64,000 nucleotides of DNA from JAUIIK01 sp963745675 (GTDB lineage: Bacteria; Chloroflexota; Chloroflexia; Thermomicrobiales; CFX8): assembly GCA_963745675.1 (NCBI GenBank), contig CAVUYM010000009.1:372001-436000 (forward strand). The letters run 5' to 3'. The notes under the pieces are model-generated. The model searched no databases. It saw nothing but the letters and a program-made list of their open reading frames with translations, and was not told the origin of the DNA. Position numbers and translations under genes: made by a program. Below, piece after piece: positions 47,820 to 57,392 of this stretch (positions are counted from its first letter, which is position 1; every line of letters starts with the position of its first letter).

Positions 47820-48443
47820 ATGTCCGCTCGGAAGATTCGCAACGTTGGAATCATGCTCTTTGAGCGAGCCGAACTGCTCGACTTCGCTGGGCCGTATGAG
47901 GCGTTCTCCTCTGCCCGATACGACGACGGGACCCAATGCTTCAACACCTTCTCTGTAGGCCAGTCGAAAGGCACGATCACCAGCAACAACGGTTTGCCGT
48001 GTGGCGTCGAGTATGACTTCGCCGACGCTCCGGATATCGACATCCTCGTTGTTCCGGGCGGTCAGGGCACTCGCATCGAAATCGACAATCCTGTCGCGAT
48101 CGACTGGATCAAGAGCATCGCAGACAGCGCCGAACTCACGACCTCGGTCTGCACGGGTAGCTTCTTGATAGCCAAAGCCGGGTTGCTTGAAGGCAAGAAG
48201 GCAACAACCCACTGGGGCAGTATCGAGCGTATGCGGGAGACATTCCCGAGCACCGAAGTGCTGGAGCAGGTGCGATTCGTCGATGATGGCGTTGTCGTAA
48301 GTTCGGCGGGCGTGTCGGCCGGCATCGACATGTCGTTGCATGTCATAGAGCGGCTTTGCGGGCGCGACGCCGCGGCCAGCTCGGCGCGTTTGATGGAGTA
48401 CGACTACTGGGCCGGCGCTTCCGAAGTTGCGGCTGCCGATTGA
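47820..48443 (+). CDS. DJ-1/PfpI family protein (isonitrile-hydratase-like)
   Basis: 207-residue class I glutaminase-like fold protein. The nucleophile elbow is LTTSVCTGSFLIAKAGLLEG, with the Cys in VCTGS, and ILVVPGGQGTRIEI forms the oxyanion turn. ATTHWGSIERMRETFPSTEV and SSAGVSAGIDMSLHVIERLC match the GlxA N-domain/InhA-type subgroup. No AraC DNA-binding domain is attached. GGAG lies five bases before the ATG at 47820. Its stop overlaps the recX TTG start. Confidence 0.9.
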   Translation: MSARKIRNVGIMLFERAELLDFAGPYEAFSSARYDDGTQCFNTFSVGQSKGTITSNNGLPCGVEYDFADAPDIDILVVPGGQGTRIEIDNPVAIDWIKSIADSAELTTSVCTGSFLIAKAGLLEGKKATTHWGSIERMRETFPSTEVLEQVRFVDDGVVVSSAGVSAGIDMSLHVIERLCGRDAAASSARLMEYDYWAGASEVAAAD

Positions 48444-49114
48444 CAGAGGAAGAAGAACAATCCGGGAAGGGTCGTGAGCCCCGCGCAGGCGAAATTACGA
48501 AGATCGCCCACCAGCAGCGCAATCCTGAGCGGGTGTCGATATATATTGATGGCGAGTTTGCCTTCGGCCTTCCCGCGACAGAGGTCGTCGGTCGAGGATT
48601 GCGGCGCGGCCAGCAACTAACGCTCGAAGATGCGACGATACTGGCTGCGGTTGACGAAGGCTCGCGAGCGACCGATGCCGCCGTGCAATTCATCGCCTAT
48701 CGCCCACGCTCCGAACGGGAAGTCCGCGACCGTTTGCGCAAGCGAGAGTACTCGGACACAGCGATCGAAATTGCAATCGAGAAGGTTTACCGGTGGGGCT
48801 ATCTTGATGACCAGGCTTTCGCCAAGTTGTGGGTCGAGAATCGCCTCGAGCATCGGCCGCGCGGCGAACGCCTGCTTTCACAAGAACTTCGCCAGAAGGG
48901 TATCGACAGCGAGGTCATCGCACATGTTCTGGAAGAAACCGATCTTAACGAGCAGGAGTCAGCGCTCGAACTTGCCCGCAAACGCGCTCCCCGGCTCGCC
49001 AAACTAGACTCTCAAACGCGTGAACGCCGTCTTTCTCAATACCTTGCCCGCCGTGGCTATGGCTGGGACGTCATTCGATCGGTAATGAGCGAGCTGTCCG
49101 CCGATCTGGATTGA
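48440..49114 (+). CDS. recX: regulatory protein RecX
   Basis: 224-residue RecA modulator made of three-helix repeats. AVQFIAYRPRSEREVRDRLR is the typical first repeat (L-x-x-R-x-R-S-E-x-E-L), then VYRWGYLDDQAFAKLWVENR (G-Y-L-D-D-x-x-F-A), RGERLLSQELRQKGID, and the last repeat ending GYGWDVIRSVMSELS. The N-terminal strand region IYIDGEFAFGLPATEVVGRG is also family-typical. A TTG at 48440 overlapping the preceding stop is the best start. It is remote from recA. Confidence 0.9.
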   Translation: MTEEEEQSGKGREPRAGEITKIAHQQRNPERVSIYIDGEFAFGLPATEVVGRGLRRGQQLTLEDATILAAVDEGSRATDAAVQFIAYRPRSEREVRDRLRKREYSDTAIEIAIEKVYRWGYLDDQAFAKLWVENRLEHRPRGERLLSQELRQKGIDSEVIAHVLEETDLNEQESALELARKRAPRLAKLDSQTRERRLSQYLARRGYGWDVIRSVMSELSADLD

Positions 49115-49130
49115 GCGATCGGTCGAATGA

Positions 49131-50360
49131 CTACGTTCTCGTACGGGAGGGTAGCCAGATCGCCAGGAATCGCTCCCTAAGACGTGGCGACAGAAGTAGT
49201 ACTGGTTCGATGATCAGAATAGCTACCAGGGTCAGAACCTGCCAGGAGTTGTCGTCTATCTCGACTGGCAGAGCGTGACGCTGGGTGAAGGCAAAGCTCA
49301 GCAATGCCGGCAGCGCTAGCGCGCTCAGCATGAGTCGGCTGTCAGTGGGATGCGCGAACACGGCCACGACAATCACCGGGAAGGCGTAGACGAAGAGGCG
49401 CTCCCGGTCGGGCGTGAGCATCGCCAGCAGGTAGATCCCGACGATCATCGGTGACAGTATCAGCGCCTCTCGGCTGAACCACAGCCGGGTGGCCGCGAAG
49501 AGAATGAGCGGCCCGAAGACCGCGAAGGCTAAATCGGCGGTTTCGCTGATGCCCGGTGGACCGACGTATGCGTTTGAGAATGTGAGTGCGTTGTTCGGGA
49601 TTGGAATGGCTAGCCGATAGAGCATGTAGAGAGCGGTCACGCCTCCGAGGCCAACCAGGATTCTGCGCTCCATTCGCCGCTGAAGGACGAGTAGCAATAC
49701 AAAAGATACAAGTGCCAGGGCAAAGATTTCTTTTGTGAACAGTCCGATTGCCGCGACCGCAAGGAACCAGCCATCACGGCGTTGGAATATTAGCCAGATG
49801 GCCAGGGCAATCAGGGCCATCGCCAGTGGATCGGCCATCGTGTAGTTCCAGAAGTGATAGGCAGTAATGCGATAGAGAGCGGATAGGGTGACGATCGAAC
49901 TCGCACTCGCCAGCAAACTCCCTGACACATCGAAAACAGTCAATGCAGTGAAGAAAGGAACAGCCCAGAGGGAGAGAAAAGCCAGCGTGCGAAACGCCCG
50001 ATTGATATCGAGATTGGGGAGTCGCGCCAGAGTTCTGGCCAGGAGCGGAGCCGCCGGCCGATAGACGTATGGCGGTTGCCGGTTCAAGTGGTTTTCGGAT
50101 TTGTAGTACTTGCCGAAATATGGATCTTCATAGATGGCTTGAAGGCTGATTTCAGGAGGCGGTGCGTTGAGTTCGGGGCGCGTCTCGCGGATGAGATTGA
50201 ATGCCATCGAGCGATAGAAAAGCATGTCACAACAAGAGTGGCCGGGGTCAAGAGGCTTAACACGTATTGCCACGATAGACGTCGTCGCAAGCGCGATCAG
50301 GGCGAGAGTGAAAATCGCTCGAAGAGGCCGTGATCGTGAGGTAGTTCGACCTGTTGGCAT
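49131..50360 (-). CDS. polytopic membrane protein, unknown (GT-C-like)
   Basis: About 409 residues with ten or more hydrophobic helices and a large extracytoplasmic loop after the first helix (DMLFYRSMAFNLIRETRPEL and NRQPPYVYRPAAPLLARTLA). The layout, with an acidic loop after helix 1 and a long polytopic body, resembles GT-C membrane glycosyltransferases or their relatives, but no family is recognised with certainty. The ATG at 50360 (PTGRTTSRSRP) has GAGG upstream and is preferred to the codon at 50408. Confidence 0.7.
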   Translation of the reverse strand: MPTGRTTSRSRPLRAIFTLALIALATTSIVAIRVKPLDPGHSCCDMLFYRSMAFNLIRETRPELNAPPPEISLQAIYEDPYFGKYYKSENHLNRQPPYVYRPAAPLLARTLARLPNLDINRAFRTLAFLSLWAVPFFTALTVFDVSGSLLASASSIVTLSALYRITAYHFWNYTMADPLAMALIALAIWLIFQRRDGWFLAVAAIGLFTKEIFALALVSFVLLLVLQRRMERRILVGLGGVTALYMLYRLAIPIPNNALTFSNAYVGPPGISETADLAFAVFGPLILFAATRLWFSREALILSPMIVGIYLLAMLTPDRERLFVYAFPVIVVAVFAHPTDSRLMLSALALPALLSFAFTQRHALPVEIDDNSWQVLTLVAILIIEPVLLLSPRLRERFLAIWLPSRTRT

Positions 50361-50491
50361 GACAACCTCATACGAAGAGTTGTGGCTAGATCTAGCACGT
50401 ACGTTCATAGCATGGTATCATCCGACAGGCCGTGGAAAATCAACACAATTAATGCCCAGGCGACAACCGAACATAGTGCATTGCAGGTTTA

Positions 50492-51145
50492 GTGGCTGAG
50501 ATAAAATGGTTCGGTCATGCGTGCGTTCATATTCGTGCGCGTGAAGCTTCGATAATGATGGATCCAGTTCCTCGCTCCAAAGGATTCCGCTACAGCAAGC
50601 AGCGGGCCGAAATTGTCACCCTCTCACACGATCACCCAGGGCACACCGCAACCGAGATGGTTTCGTCTGAATTCAGGCTCGTTCATGGGCCTGGCGAGTA
50701 CGAGATCAATGACGTCTTCATTACCGGTACACGCACCTATCACGACGAAGAGCGCGGCGCGATCCATGGCCGAAATACTGTGTACGTCGTAGAAGTCGAG
50801 GGGATTTCGATCTGCCATCTAGGCGATCTCGGTCACGAATTGACCGACGATCAGGCCGAGGCAATCTCCTCCGTTGATGTGCTTTTAGTACCGGTCGGGG
50901 GTGGAGCGGTATTAAATGCCGTCCGCGCCGCGGCAATCGTCAATGAGATCGAACCAGGTATTGTCATACCGATTCAGTATCGAACCGAATTTGGCGATCA
51001 AGAACTGGATTCAGTTGACAGGTTTCTCCACGAGATGGGCGCGAGTGACGTCAATCCGTTGGACAAGCTTGTTGTACGGCGCTCGACTGGTGACGATCCG
51101 GGTACGAGCGTCGTCGTGCTTGCCTGTAGCGCAAGCGGGCGCTGA
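50492..51145 (+). CDS. metallo-beta-lactamase-fold hydrolase (UPF0173-like)
   Basis: 217-residue MBL-fold protein. IKWFGHACVHIRAREASIMM is the N-terminal strand pair. The metal motif reads VTLSHDHPGHT, a shortened H-x-H variant without the usual D-H. GRNTVYVVEVEGISICHLGD holds the central Asp region, and GIVIPIQYRT the last beta strand. The group includes YtkL-like hydrolases of unknown substrate. The GTG start has a weak AGG. It lies divergent from the membrane protein, with about 130 bases between. Confidence 0.85.
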   Translation: MAEIKWFGHACVHIRAREASIMMDPVPRSKGFRYSKQRAEIVTLSHDHPGHTATEMVSSEFRLVHGPGEYEINDVFITGTRTYHDEERGAIHGRNTVYVVEVEGISICHLGDLGHELTDDQAEAISSVDVLLVPVGGGAVLNAVRAAAIVNEIEPGIVIPIQYRTEFGDQELDSVDRFLHEMGASDVNPLDKLVVRRSTGDDPGTSVVVLACSASGR

Positions 51146-51150
51146 TGGAG

Positions 51151-51217
51151 GGGGTAGGTTAAAGGTGACAGGTTGTAGCGGAGTCTTTCCCTATTGCTCT
51201 TCCCTGTAACCTACTCC
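51151..51217. repeat. imperfect inverted repeat between the MBL gene and pyrG
   Basis: GTAGGTT (51154-51160) pairs with AACCTAC (51208-51214), and ACAGG (51168-51172) with CCTGT (51203-51207), with a long loop. It may end the MBL-gene transcript. Confidence 0.4.
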
Positions 51218-51246
51218 CTGTTCCCAAGTGATGGAGGAAGACGGCG

Positions 51247-52969
51247 ATGACGAAGTTCGTGTTTGTGACTGGCGGAGTGGCGTCCTCAGTCGGAAAGGGG
51301 ATCGCGACCGCGTCGATTGGTCGTCTGATCAAGGCGCGCGGCAAGACAGTGTCGCTGATGAAGCTCGACCCTTACCTCAACGTCGATCCCGGAACGATGT
51401 CGCCATACCAACATGGTGAGGTCTTCGTAACCGAAGATGGCGCTGAGACCGATCTAGATCTCGGTCACTATGAGCGCTTCACCGATGAAAATGTCCACAG
51501 TCACGCAAACATCACAACCGGTCAGGTCTACGCGCAGGTCATCGAGAAAGAACGCCGGGGCGATTATCTCGGTGGCACGATTCAGGTTATTCCCCATATC
51601 ACGAATGAAATAAAAGCCGGTATTCATGCTGTTGCCGACGAGAGTGGCGCGGATGTCCTGATCGCTGAAATTGGCGGCACAGTCGGTGACATCGAGGGCC
51701 AGGCGTTCTACGAGGCCGTGCGTCAGATGCGAAGCGACGCCGGACGCGAGAACGTGCTCTACATCCACGTCACACTCCTGCCGAGCATCTCGGCAACTGG
51801 CGAATTGAAGACCAAACCGACCCAGCATTCGGTCGCCGAGCTGCGCAGTATCGGCATTCAACCTGACGTCATCCTCTGTCGCTCGGACGAAGATGCGTCC
51901 GTTCGAAGTTCTCCAGAAGATCTCACTTTTCACTGATGTCGATGAAGATGCCGTCATACCACTCGTGACGGCCGAGACGATCTACGAGGTTCCGTTGCAG
52001 CTTGAGGCCCGGGGGCTTGGTGAATATCTGGCGGATCATTTCGGCTGGAAGACAGAGCTTGACCTGGACGAGTGGACGAATCTCGTCGATCGGATCAAGG
52101 TACCGCGTCATCCAGTCCAGATCGCGTTGGTCGGCAAGTACGTCGAGTTGCACGACGCCTACAAGAGCGTCACTGAAGCGCTAGAGCACGCCGCGCTACA
52201 TCACGGCGTCTCGGCGATGATCAACTGGATCAACTCCGAGACGACGACGCCAGCAGAAATGAACGAACTGTTGCGCCATGCGCAAGGGATCGTCGTGCCG
52301 GGAGGCTTCGGTTCACGAGGCACTGAAGGCAAGATCATGGCGGCCCGCTATGCGCGCGAGAATCAGGTGCCTTATCTCGGGCTCTGCTACGGCCTGCACA
52401 TGGCGGTGATAGACATTGCGCGACACATTCTTGGCTGGACCGATGCCAACTCGACCGAAAACGATCAGGCTTCGAAACATCCGGTCATCGATTTGATGCC
52501 GGACCAGCACGGAGTGAATCTGGGTGGCACGATGCGCTTGGGACGCTATCCGTGCAAACTCGTGCCCGGAACGAAGTCGGCGCAAGCCTACGGCCAGGAG
52601 CTGATTTACGAGCGTCATCGCCATCGCTGGGAAGTCAACAACGCCTATCTGGAGCGTCTGGCCGAGGCAGGATTGATCGTCGCCGGAACATCTCCCGATG
52701 GGCGACTGGTTGAGATCATGGAATTTGAAGACCATCCGTGGTTCGTTGGCGTGCAGTTCCATCCCGAATTCAAGTCGCGACCGACGAAGCCGCAGCCGCT
52801 GTTTCGAGATTTTGTCGGTACAGCGCGAGCGACTCTACGCGAGGGCGATCAGTGGCCGCTGCCGACGATTTCCGCCGACGGATCGTCTGGCCGGCATGCC
52901 GATTATGCGGCTATCGGGCCAGCGCGCCGAGGCGTTGCGGCAGGTCTCGGGGACGGTGGCGACGCGTAG
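51247..52969 (+). CDS. pyrG: CTP synthase, frameshifted once
   Basis: Amidotransferase making CTP from UTP, ATP and glutamine. The synthetase domain is in the first frame (FVTGGVASSVGKGIATASIG, then LDPYLNVDPGTMSPYQHGEV and DLDLGHYERF). It continues one frame over from about 51900 (ISLFTDVDEDAVIPLVTAET). The glutaminase domain shows GIVVPGGFGSRGTEG, the nucleophile Cys in PYLGLCYGLHMAVIDIAR, and the His/Glu in GVQFHPEFKSRPTKPQP. The total of about 573 residues is normal. The single break in an essential enzyme is almost surely a sequence error. GGAGGAAG precedes the ATG. Confidence 0.96.
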
Positions 52970-53018
52970 TCACAAATAGGGATTGTGATACACTGCACAG
53001 AGTTTTGGGAGCGGGTCG

Positions 53019-53318
53019 ATGAACGAAAACCCGCTCGAGCCAAAGACGCAGCGCGACTGGCGCATGGCAGGTGCAGCTTCGGGGATAGGTTGCACAGTTG
53101 TCGCAAGTTTGCTGCTAGCAATCGGGGGAGGAATTCTCCTCGATCGTTGGCTCGGGATAGCGCCAGTTGGAGTTCTCGCAGGGGTTGCTCTGGGGTTGGT
53201 TGCTGCGGGGTACTCGCTCTACGAACTGACGATGTTGGGAGACCCGGATAGGGGGATCGTCACTGTCAAGAAGAAAGACAGTGAGGGTTTTTCCGGGGAA
53301 AGTCATAAGGACGGGTAA
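53019..53318 (+). CDS. AtpZ/AtpI family protein
   Basis: 99-residue two-helix membrane protein placed first in the ATP synthase operon. GCTVVASLLLAIGGGILLDR and VGVLAGVALGLVAAGYSLYE are the membrane segments, with G-G-x-x-x-D typical of AtpZ. The family assists c-ring assembly or Mg2+ supply. GGGAGCGGG lies upstream of the ATG. About 35 bases separate it from atpB. Confidence 0.85.
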   Translation: MNENPLEPKTQRDWRMAGAASGIGCTVVASLLLAIGGGILLDRWLGIAPVGVLAGVALGLVAAGYSLYELTMLGDPDRGIVTVKKKDSEGFSGESHKDG

Positions 53319-53352
53319 CGCACCCGCCTCCGACGGCTGCTGAGGGGAGCAT

Positions 53353-54174
53353 ATGGACCTTCACGTCTCAATCAAACCGGAGACGCTCTTCGAAATTGGC
53401 CCCGTTCAAGTCACCAATTCTTTTCTGACCATGATTCTCGTCATGGTCGGTCTTATTGTTGCTGGAAGCTGGATCGCCCGAAACGCGACGCTCGTGCCAA
53501 CGCGAGGGCAATCGATATTCGAGATGGCGGTTGAGTTCTTGCTCGGTCTCGTTGAGACTGCAGCCGGCAAAGACGTCGGACGGAGGATTTTCCCGCTTAT
53601 CGGGAGTCTCTTTCTCTTCATTCTCATGGCGAACTATGCCGGCCTCCTGCCGGGGGTAGGCACGATTGGCCATTACGAGACTGAAGAAGAAGAGCATGCT
53701 GACGTCGCTTCGGTCGCGTTGGTGCAGGCCGAAGTCGAAGAAAATCACGGCGAAGAGGTTCTGATTCCCTGGTTCCGGTCGCCCAACGCTGATTTGAATA
53801 TGACGCTAGCGATGTCCGTCCTGGTCGTCTTCGTCGTTCAGATCGCGGGAATCATGGCGCACGGCTTCGGTGGCCGAATCAAGCATATGGCTGATCCCTG
53901 GTGGCTCTTTCCAATTGAGCTGATCGGTGAGGTTGCCCGTATCGTATCGCTTGCCTTCCGTTTGTTCGGGAATATTTTTGCAGGCGAAGTGCTCGTCGCT
54001 GTGATGGTTGCGTTTGGCGCGGCGACGATAGTACTGACGCCGGTTACGACAGTATTCCTGTTCCTTGAAGTCCTGTTTGGATTCATTCAGGCGCTTGTGT
54101 TTGCATTGCTTAGTCTGATCTACCTTGCCCTGGCAACCGCCGGTGGGCATGGTGATGAGGAGCACGCGCACTAG
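53353..54174 (+). CDS. atpB: F-type ATP synthase subunit a
   Basis: 273-residue membrane stator subunit that forms the proton half-channels. The essential Arg is in LIGEVARIVSLAFRLFGNIF, and the last helix LEVLFGFIQALVFALLSLIY is conserved. An acidic stretch of about 40 residues (HYETEEEEHADVASVALVQA and EVEENHGEEV) is inserted after GLLPGVGTIG, before the FRSPNADLNMT motif. ATG at 53353 with GGGGAG upstream. Confidence 0.95.
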   Translation: MDLHVSIKPETLFEIGPVQVTNSFLTMILVMVGLIVAGSWIARNATLVPTRGQSIFEMAVEFLLGLVETAAGKDVGRRIFPLIGSLFLFILMANYAGLLPGVGTIGHYETEEEEHADVASVALVQAEVEENHGEEVLIPWFRSPNADLNMTLAMSVLVVFVVQIAGIMAHGFGGRIKHMADPWWLFPIELIGEVARIVSLAFRLFGNIFAGEVLVAVMVAFGAATIVLTPVTTVFLFLEVLFGFIQALVFALLSLIYLALATAGGHGDEEHAH

Positions 54175-54292
54175 CGATAGTGTCGCTGTGGATAGTGCCT
54201 CTCGTGTGAGAGGTTATCAACGATGGGAATGGGCGGGGTTGGGCCCTGCGAAGGCCGCGACGGGATAGACGCGGCAAGGAGGAGAGAGACAC

Positions 54293-54538
54293 GTGTTTGG
54301 CGGAATTACTGATCCTGAAGTCGTCAAGTGGTTCGCTGCCGGTATGGCTATCGGCGTTGGCGGAATCGGTCCGGGACTGGGTATTGGTCTCGCGGTTAAA
54401 GGCGCGATGGAAGCTCTCGGACGCAATCCCGAGGCTGAAGCCGCCGTTCGAACGACATTGATCATTGGTGCGGCGCTGGCAGAGGCGGTCGCGATCTATG
54501 CGTTCGTTATCGCCATCATCCTGCTCTTCGCCGTCTAG
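54293..54538 (+). CDS. atpE: F-type ATP synthase subunit c
   Basis: 81-residue hairpin that forms the rotor ring. Helix 1 holds GMAIGVGGIGPGLGIGLAVK, the loop GRNPEAEAAVR is canonical, and helix 2 carries the ion-binding Glu in GAALAEAVAIYAFVIAIIL. The residues that make sodium specificity (Gln in helix 1 and Ser-Thr after the Glu) are absent (Pro and Ala-Val here), so proton coupling is expected. A GTG at 54293 with AAGGAGGAGAG upstream. Confidence 0.96.
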   Translation: MFGGITDPEVVKWFAAGMAIGVGGIGPGLGIGLAVKGAMEALGRNPEAEAAVRTTLIIGAALAEAVAIYAFVIAIILLFAV

Positions 54539-54698
54539 ATCAGAACGAAGTATCCCCGCTTCAGATTTCTGTGACATGGCTGCATGCCAACTGAAGTGGG
54601 GAATACTAGCCGTCGAGATTCGTGGCCTGGTTGATCGCCGTGCGTCTCCGTCGCCAGCTAGCGGCGCAAGGCACTAGATAGGGAAGAAGGCAGGACAG

Positions 54699-55205
54699 AT
54701 GGATGCCTTAGGAATTAGTTACGCGAATTTCGCCGTCCAGTTAGTCGCCTTCATATTGTTCATGTACCTCTTCTACAGGTACGCGCTTGGTCCAATACTG
54801 AGCATGCTCGATAACCGCCAGGCGACGATTCGCGAAAGTCTCGAAGAAGCCGAGCGCGTGCGCCGGGAGATGGCTGCCGCCGAAGCACGCAACGAGGAAT
54901 TGCTCGTTGAGGCGCGACGAGAAGCGCAGCAGATTCTCGCCAATGCTCGTACGCAGTCGGACCAGAATATCGCTCGATCACGCGAGCAGGCACAGGCGCA
55001 GTTTGACGAAATCCTTGTCCAGGCGCGCCAGGTCGTTCAGGCGGAAGTCACTCAGGCACGGCTTGAGTTGCGGCAGGAGATCGCTGATCTCGCCGTTGAT
55101 GCCGCTTCGAAGATTGTCCGGGCGAATCTGGACCGCGAAGCGCAATCCCGATTGATTGAAGAAGCGCTTGCCGAAGCCGGCCATAGCAATCCATCGTTGA
55201 ACTAG
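54699..55205 (+). CDS. atpF: F-type ATP synthase subunit b
   Basis: 168-residue peripheral stalk protein. One N-terminal membrane helix (FAVQLVAFILFMYLFYRYAL) is followed by GPILSMLDNRQATIRESLEE and a long Arg/Glu/Ala coiled coil that dimerises along the stalk. A gap of 160 bases separates it from atpE. Confidence 0.95.
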   Translation: MDALGISYANFAVQLVAFILFMYLFYRYALGPILSMLDNRQATIRESLEEAERVRREMAAAEARNEELLVEARREAQQILANARTQSDQNIARSREQAQAQFDEILVQARQVVQAEVTQARLELRQEIADLAVDAASKIVRANLDREAQSRLIEEALAEAGHSNPSLN

Positions 55206-55230
55206 GATCGGGCAAGGGGAACGAGCACAT

Positions 55231-55770
55231 ATGGCAGTTCAAGGGGTTGGCAGGCGATACGCTGAAGCGGTTTTTGATCTGGCGTCGAGCGCGGGGACGC
55301 AAGAGTCCTGGTTGACGTTCGCTGGAGTCTCTGGCCGGTGCAGCGACAGATGATGAAACACGCGCATATTTCGAGAATCCAGCGATATCCGATCAGGACA
55401 AAGAAGCAGCGCTCAAGTTGGTGTTGGGTGAGGACGAAGGCTCCGAAGCGCACAATCTTGCTCGCTTATTGATACGCCGCCGTCGTTTCAGCCATCTGCC
55501 CGGGATACTCGAAGCATTCGAAGAGTTGTTGTTGCGTGCGCGTGGCATAGTCGATTGCCGACGTGACGACTGCCGTTGCGCTCAGCGAATGCGGAGCGCC
55601 AGCAGGTCAGCGTCCAGCTCGCACGCATTGTCGGCTCTGATGTCGAAGTTCGTTCCCACGTTGATGATGCAGTAATCGGCGGGCTAGTTGCTCGCATTGG
55701 CGACCAATTGATTGATGGAAGCGTGCGCACCCAGTTGCGCGAATTGCGTGCGACATTGGGCCGTAGATAG
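55231..55770 (+). CDS. atpH: F-type ATP synthase subunit delta, frameshifted
   Basis: OSCP-like subunit linking F1 to the stalk. MAVQGVGRRYAEAVFDLASS begins at 55231. The frame breaks near 55325, continues as RAYFENPAISDQDKEAALKL and LARLLIRRRRFSHLPGILEA, and breaks again near 55560 into VALSECERQQVSVQLARIVG and IDGSVRTQLRELRATLGRR. The total of about 179 residues is normal. Its position between atpF and atpA confirms the identity. Confidence 0.92.
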
Positions 55771-55837
55771 CAAACTCGTCACCGGAGGTAGCGGTGTTCT
55801 GCCGGTATCGTTTCCGGCGGTAAACCAGGAGGAAGAG

Positions 55838-57350
55838 ATGTCAGTTCGAGCAACCGAAATTCGCGACATCCTGCGCAGCCAGATTCAGGATTTCGATGCC
55901 AGCATGCGCATGACGAATGTCGGGAATGTCATTGAGGTCGGTGATGGTATCGCGACGGTTTACGGCCTGAGCGACGTGCGCGCGAACGAGCTGGTCGAGT
56001 TTCAGACCGGCGCGATGGGTATGGCCTTCAACCTCCAGGAAGACTCCGTCGGCGTCATCATTCTCGGTGAGTACACCGATATTGAAGAGGGCTACGAAGT
56101 TCGTACGACAGGACAGATTGCCGCTGTTCCGGTTGGCGATGGCCTGATCGGCCGGGTGGTCGACGCGCTCGGCAATCCTATTGATGGCAAAGGCCCAATC
56201 AGCTTCCGAAAAGACCCGACCCGTAGAGCGTATCGCTCCGGGTGTTATCGAGCGCAAGAATGTCGATACCGCACTCCAGACTGGTGTCATCGCGGTTGAC
56301 GCAATGATTCCGATTGGGCGCGGTCAGCGCGAGTTGATCATCGGTGATCGGCAGACGGGCAAGACGGCGATCGCCGTCGACTCGATCATCAACCAGCGCG
56401 GTGGCGACGTCACCTGCATCTATGTCGCCGTTGGTCAGCGTCGCGCGCAGGTCGCCCAGATGGTCGCGACGCTTGAGGCGAATGGCGCGATGGAACACAC
56501 CATCGTGGTCGCCGCCACTGCGTCAGATCCGGCTCCGATGCAATTCATCGCACCCTACGCCGGCTGCGCCATGGGCGAAGAGATCATGGAAAATGGCGGT
56601 CACGCGCTGATCATTTACGATGACCTTTCGAAGCACGCCTGGGCCTACCGCCAGGTATCGTTGCTGATGCGCCGCCCGCCGGGACGTGAAGCCTATCCGG
56701 GCGACGTCTTTTACCTTCACTCGCGCCTGCTCGAGCGCGCCGCGCAACTTTCCGATGATCGCGGGGGCGGATCGTTGACAGCACTGCCAATTATCGAAAC
56801 GCAGGCCAATGACGTTTCGGCTTACATCCCGACGAACGTGATTTCGATCACCGATGGCCAGATGTTCCTGGAATCCGATCTCTTTTACGCAGGCGTACGC
56901 CCAGCGTTGAACGTCGGTATCTCGGTGTCACGCGTCGGCGGTGATGCCCAGATCCGCGCGATGCGTCAGGTAGCCGGTCAGCTGCGCCTCGACCTTGCCC
57001 AGTATCGTTCGCTGGAAGCGTTCGCGCAGTTTGGTACTGAAGATCTCGATGCTGCGACCCGGCGCCAGCTCGAACGCGGCGCGCGTATGACGGAGATGCT
57101 CAAGCAACCACAGTTTGCGCCGCTGCCGGTCGCCAACCAGATCGCCGTGCTCTTTGCGGCGTCGCGTGGCTTCGTCGATGATCTTCCCGTCGACCAGATC
57201 CAGCGCTTCCGTTCGGAGTTCCTGGAGTACATGGAATCATCGCATCAGGATCTACTGGACCAGATCGTTGAAAAAGGTCGCATCGAAGATGAACTTGATG
57301 AAGCACTGACGACGGCCGTGCGCGATTTCAAATCGACGTACACCGTTTAG
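55838..57350 (+). CDS. atpA: F-type ATP synthase subunit alpha, frameshifted once
   Basis: About 504 residues. The N-terminal beta-barrel (VGNVIEVGDGIATVYGLSDV) and VGDGLIGRVVDALGNPIDGK lie in the first frame up to about 56205. The rest is in a second frame: RPVERIAPGVIERKNVDTAL, P-loop ELIIGDRQTGKTAIAVDSII, and the catalytic-interface Arg near SVSRVGGDAQIRAMR. AGGAGGAAGAG precedes the ATG at 55838. One indel in an essential gene is best read as a sequence error. Confidence 0.96.
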
Positions 57351-57392
57351 CTGAGACGTCCAACCGTTCGAGGAGAGTGACAGGGAGCCGGA

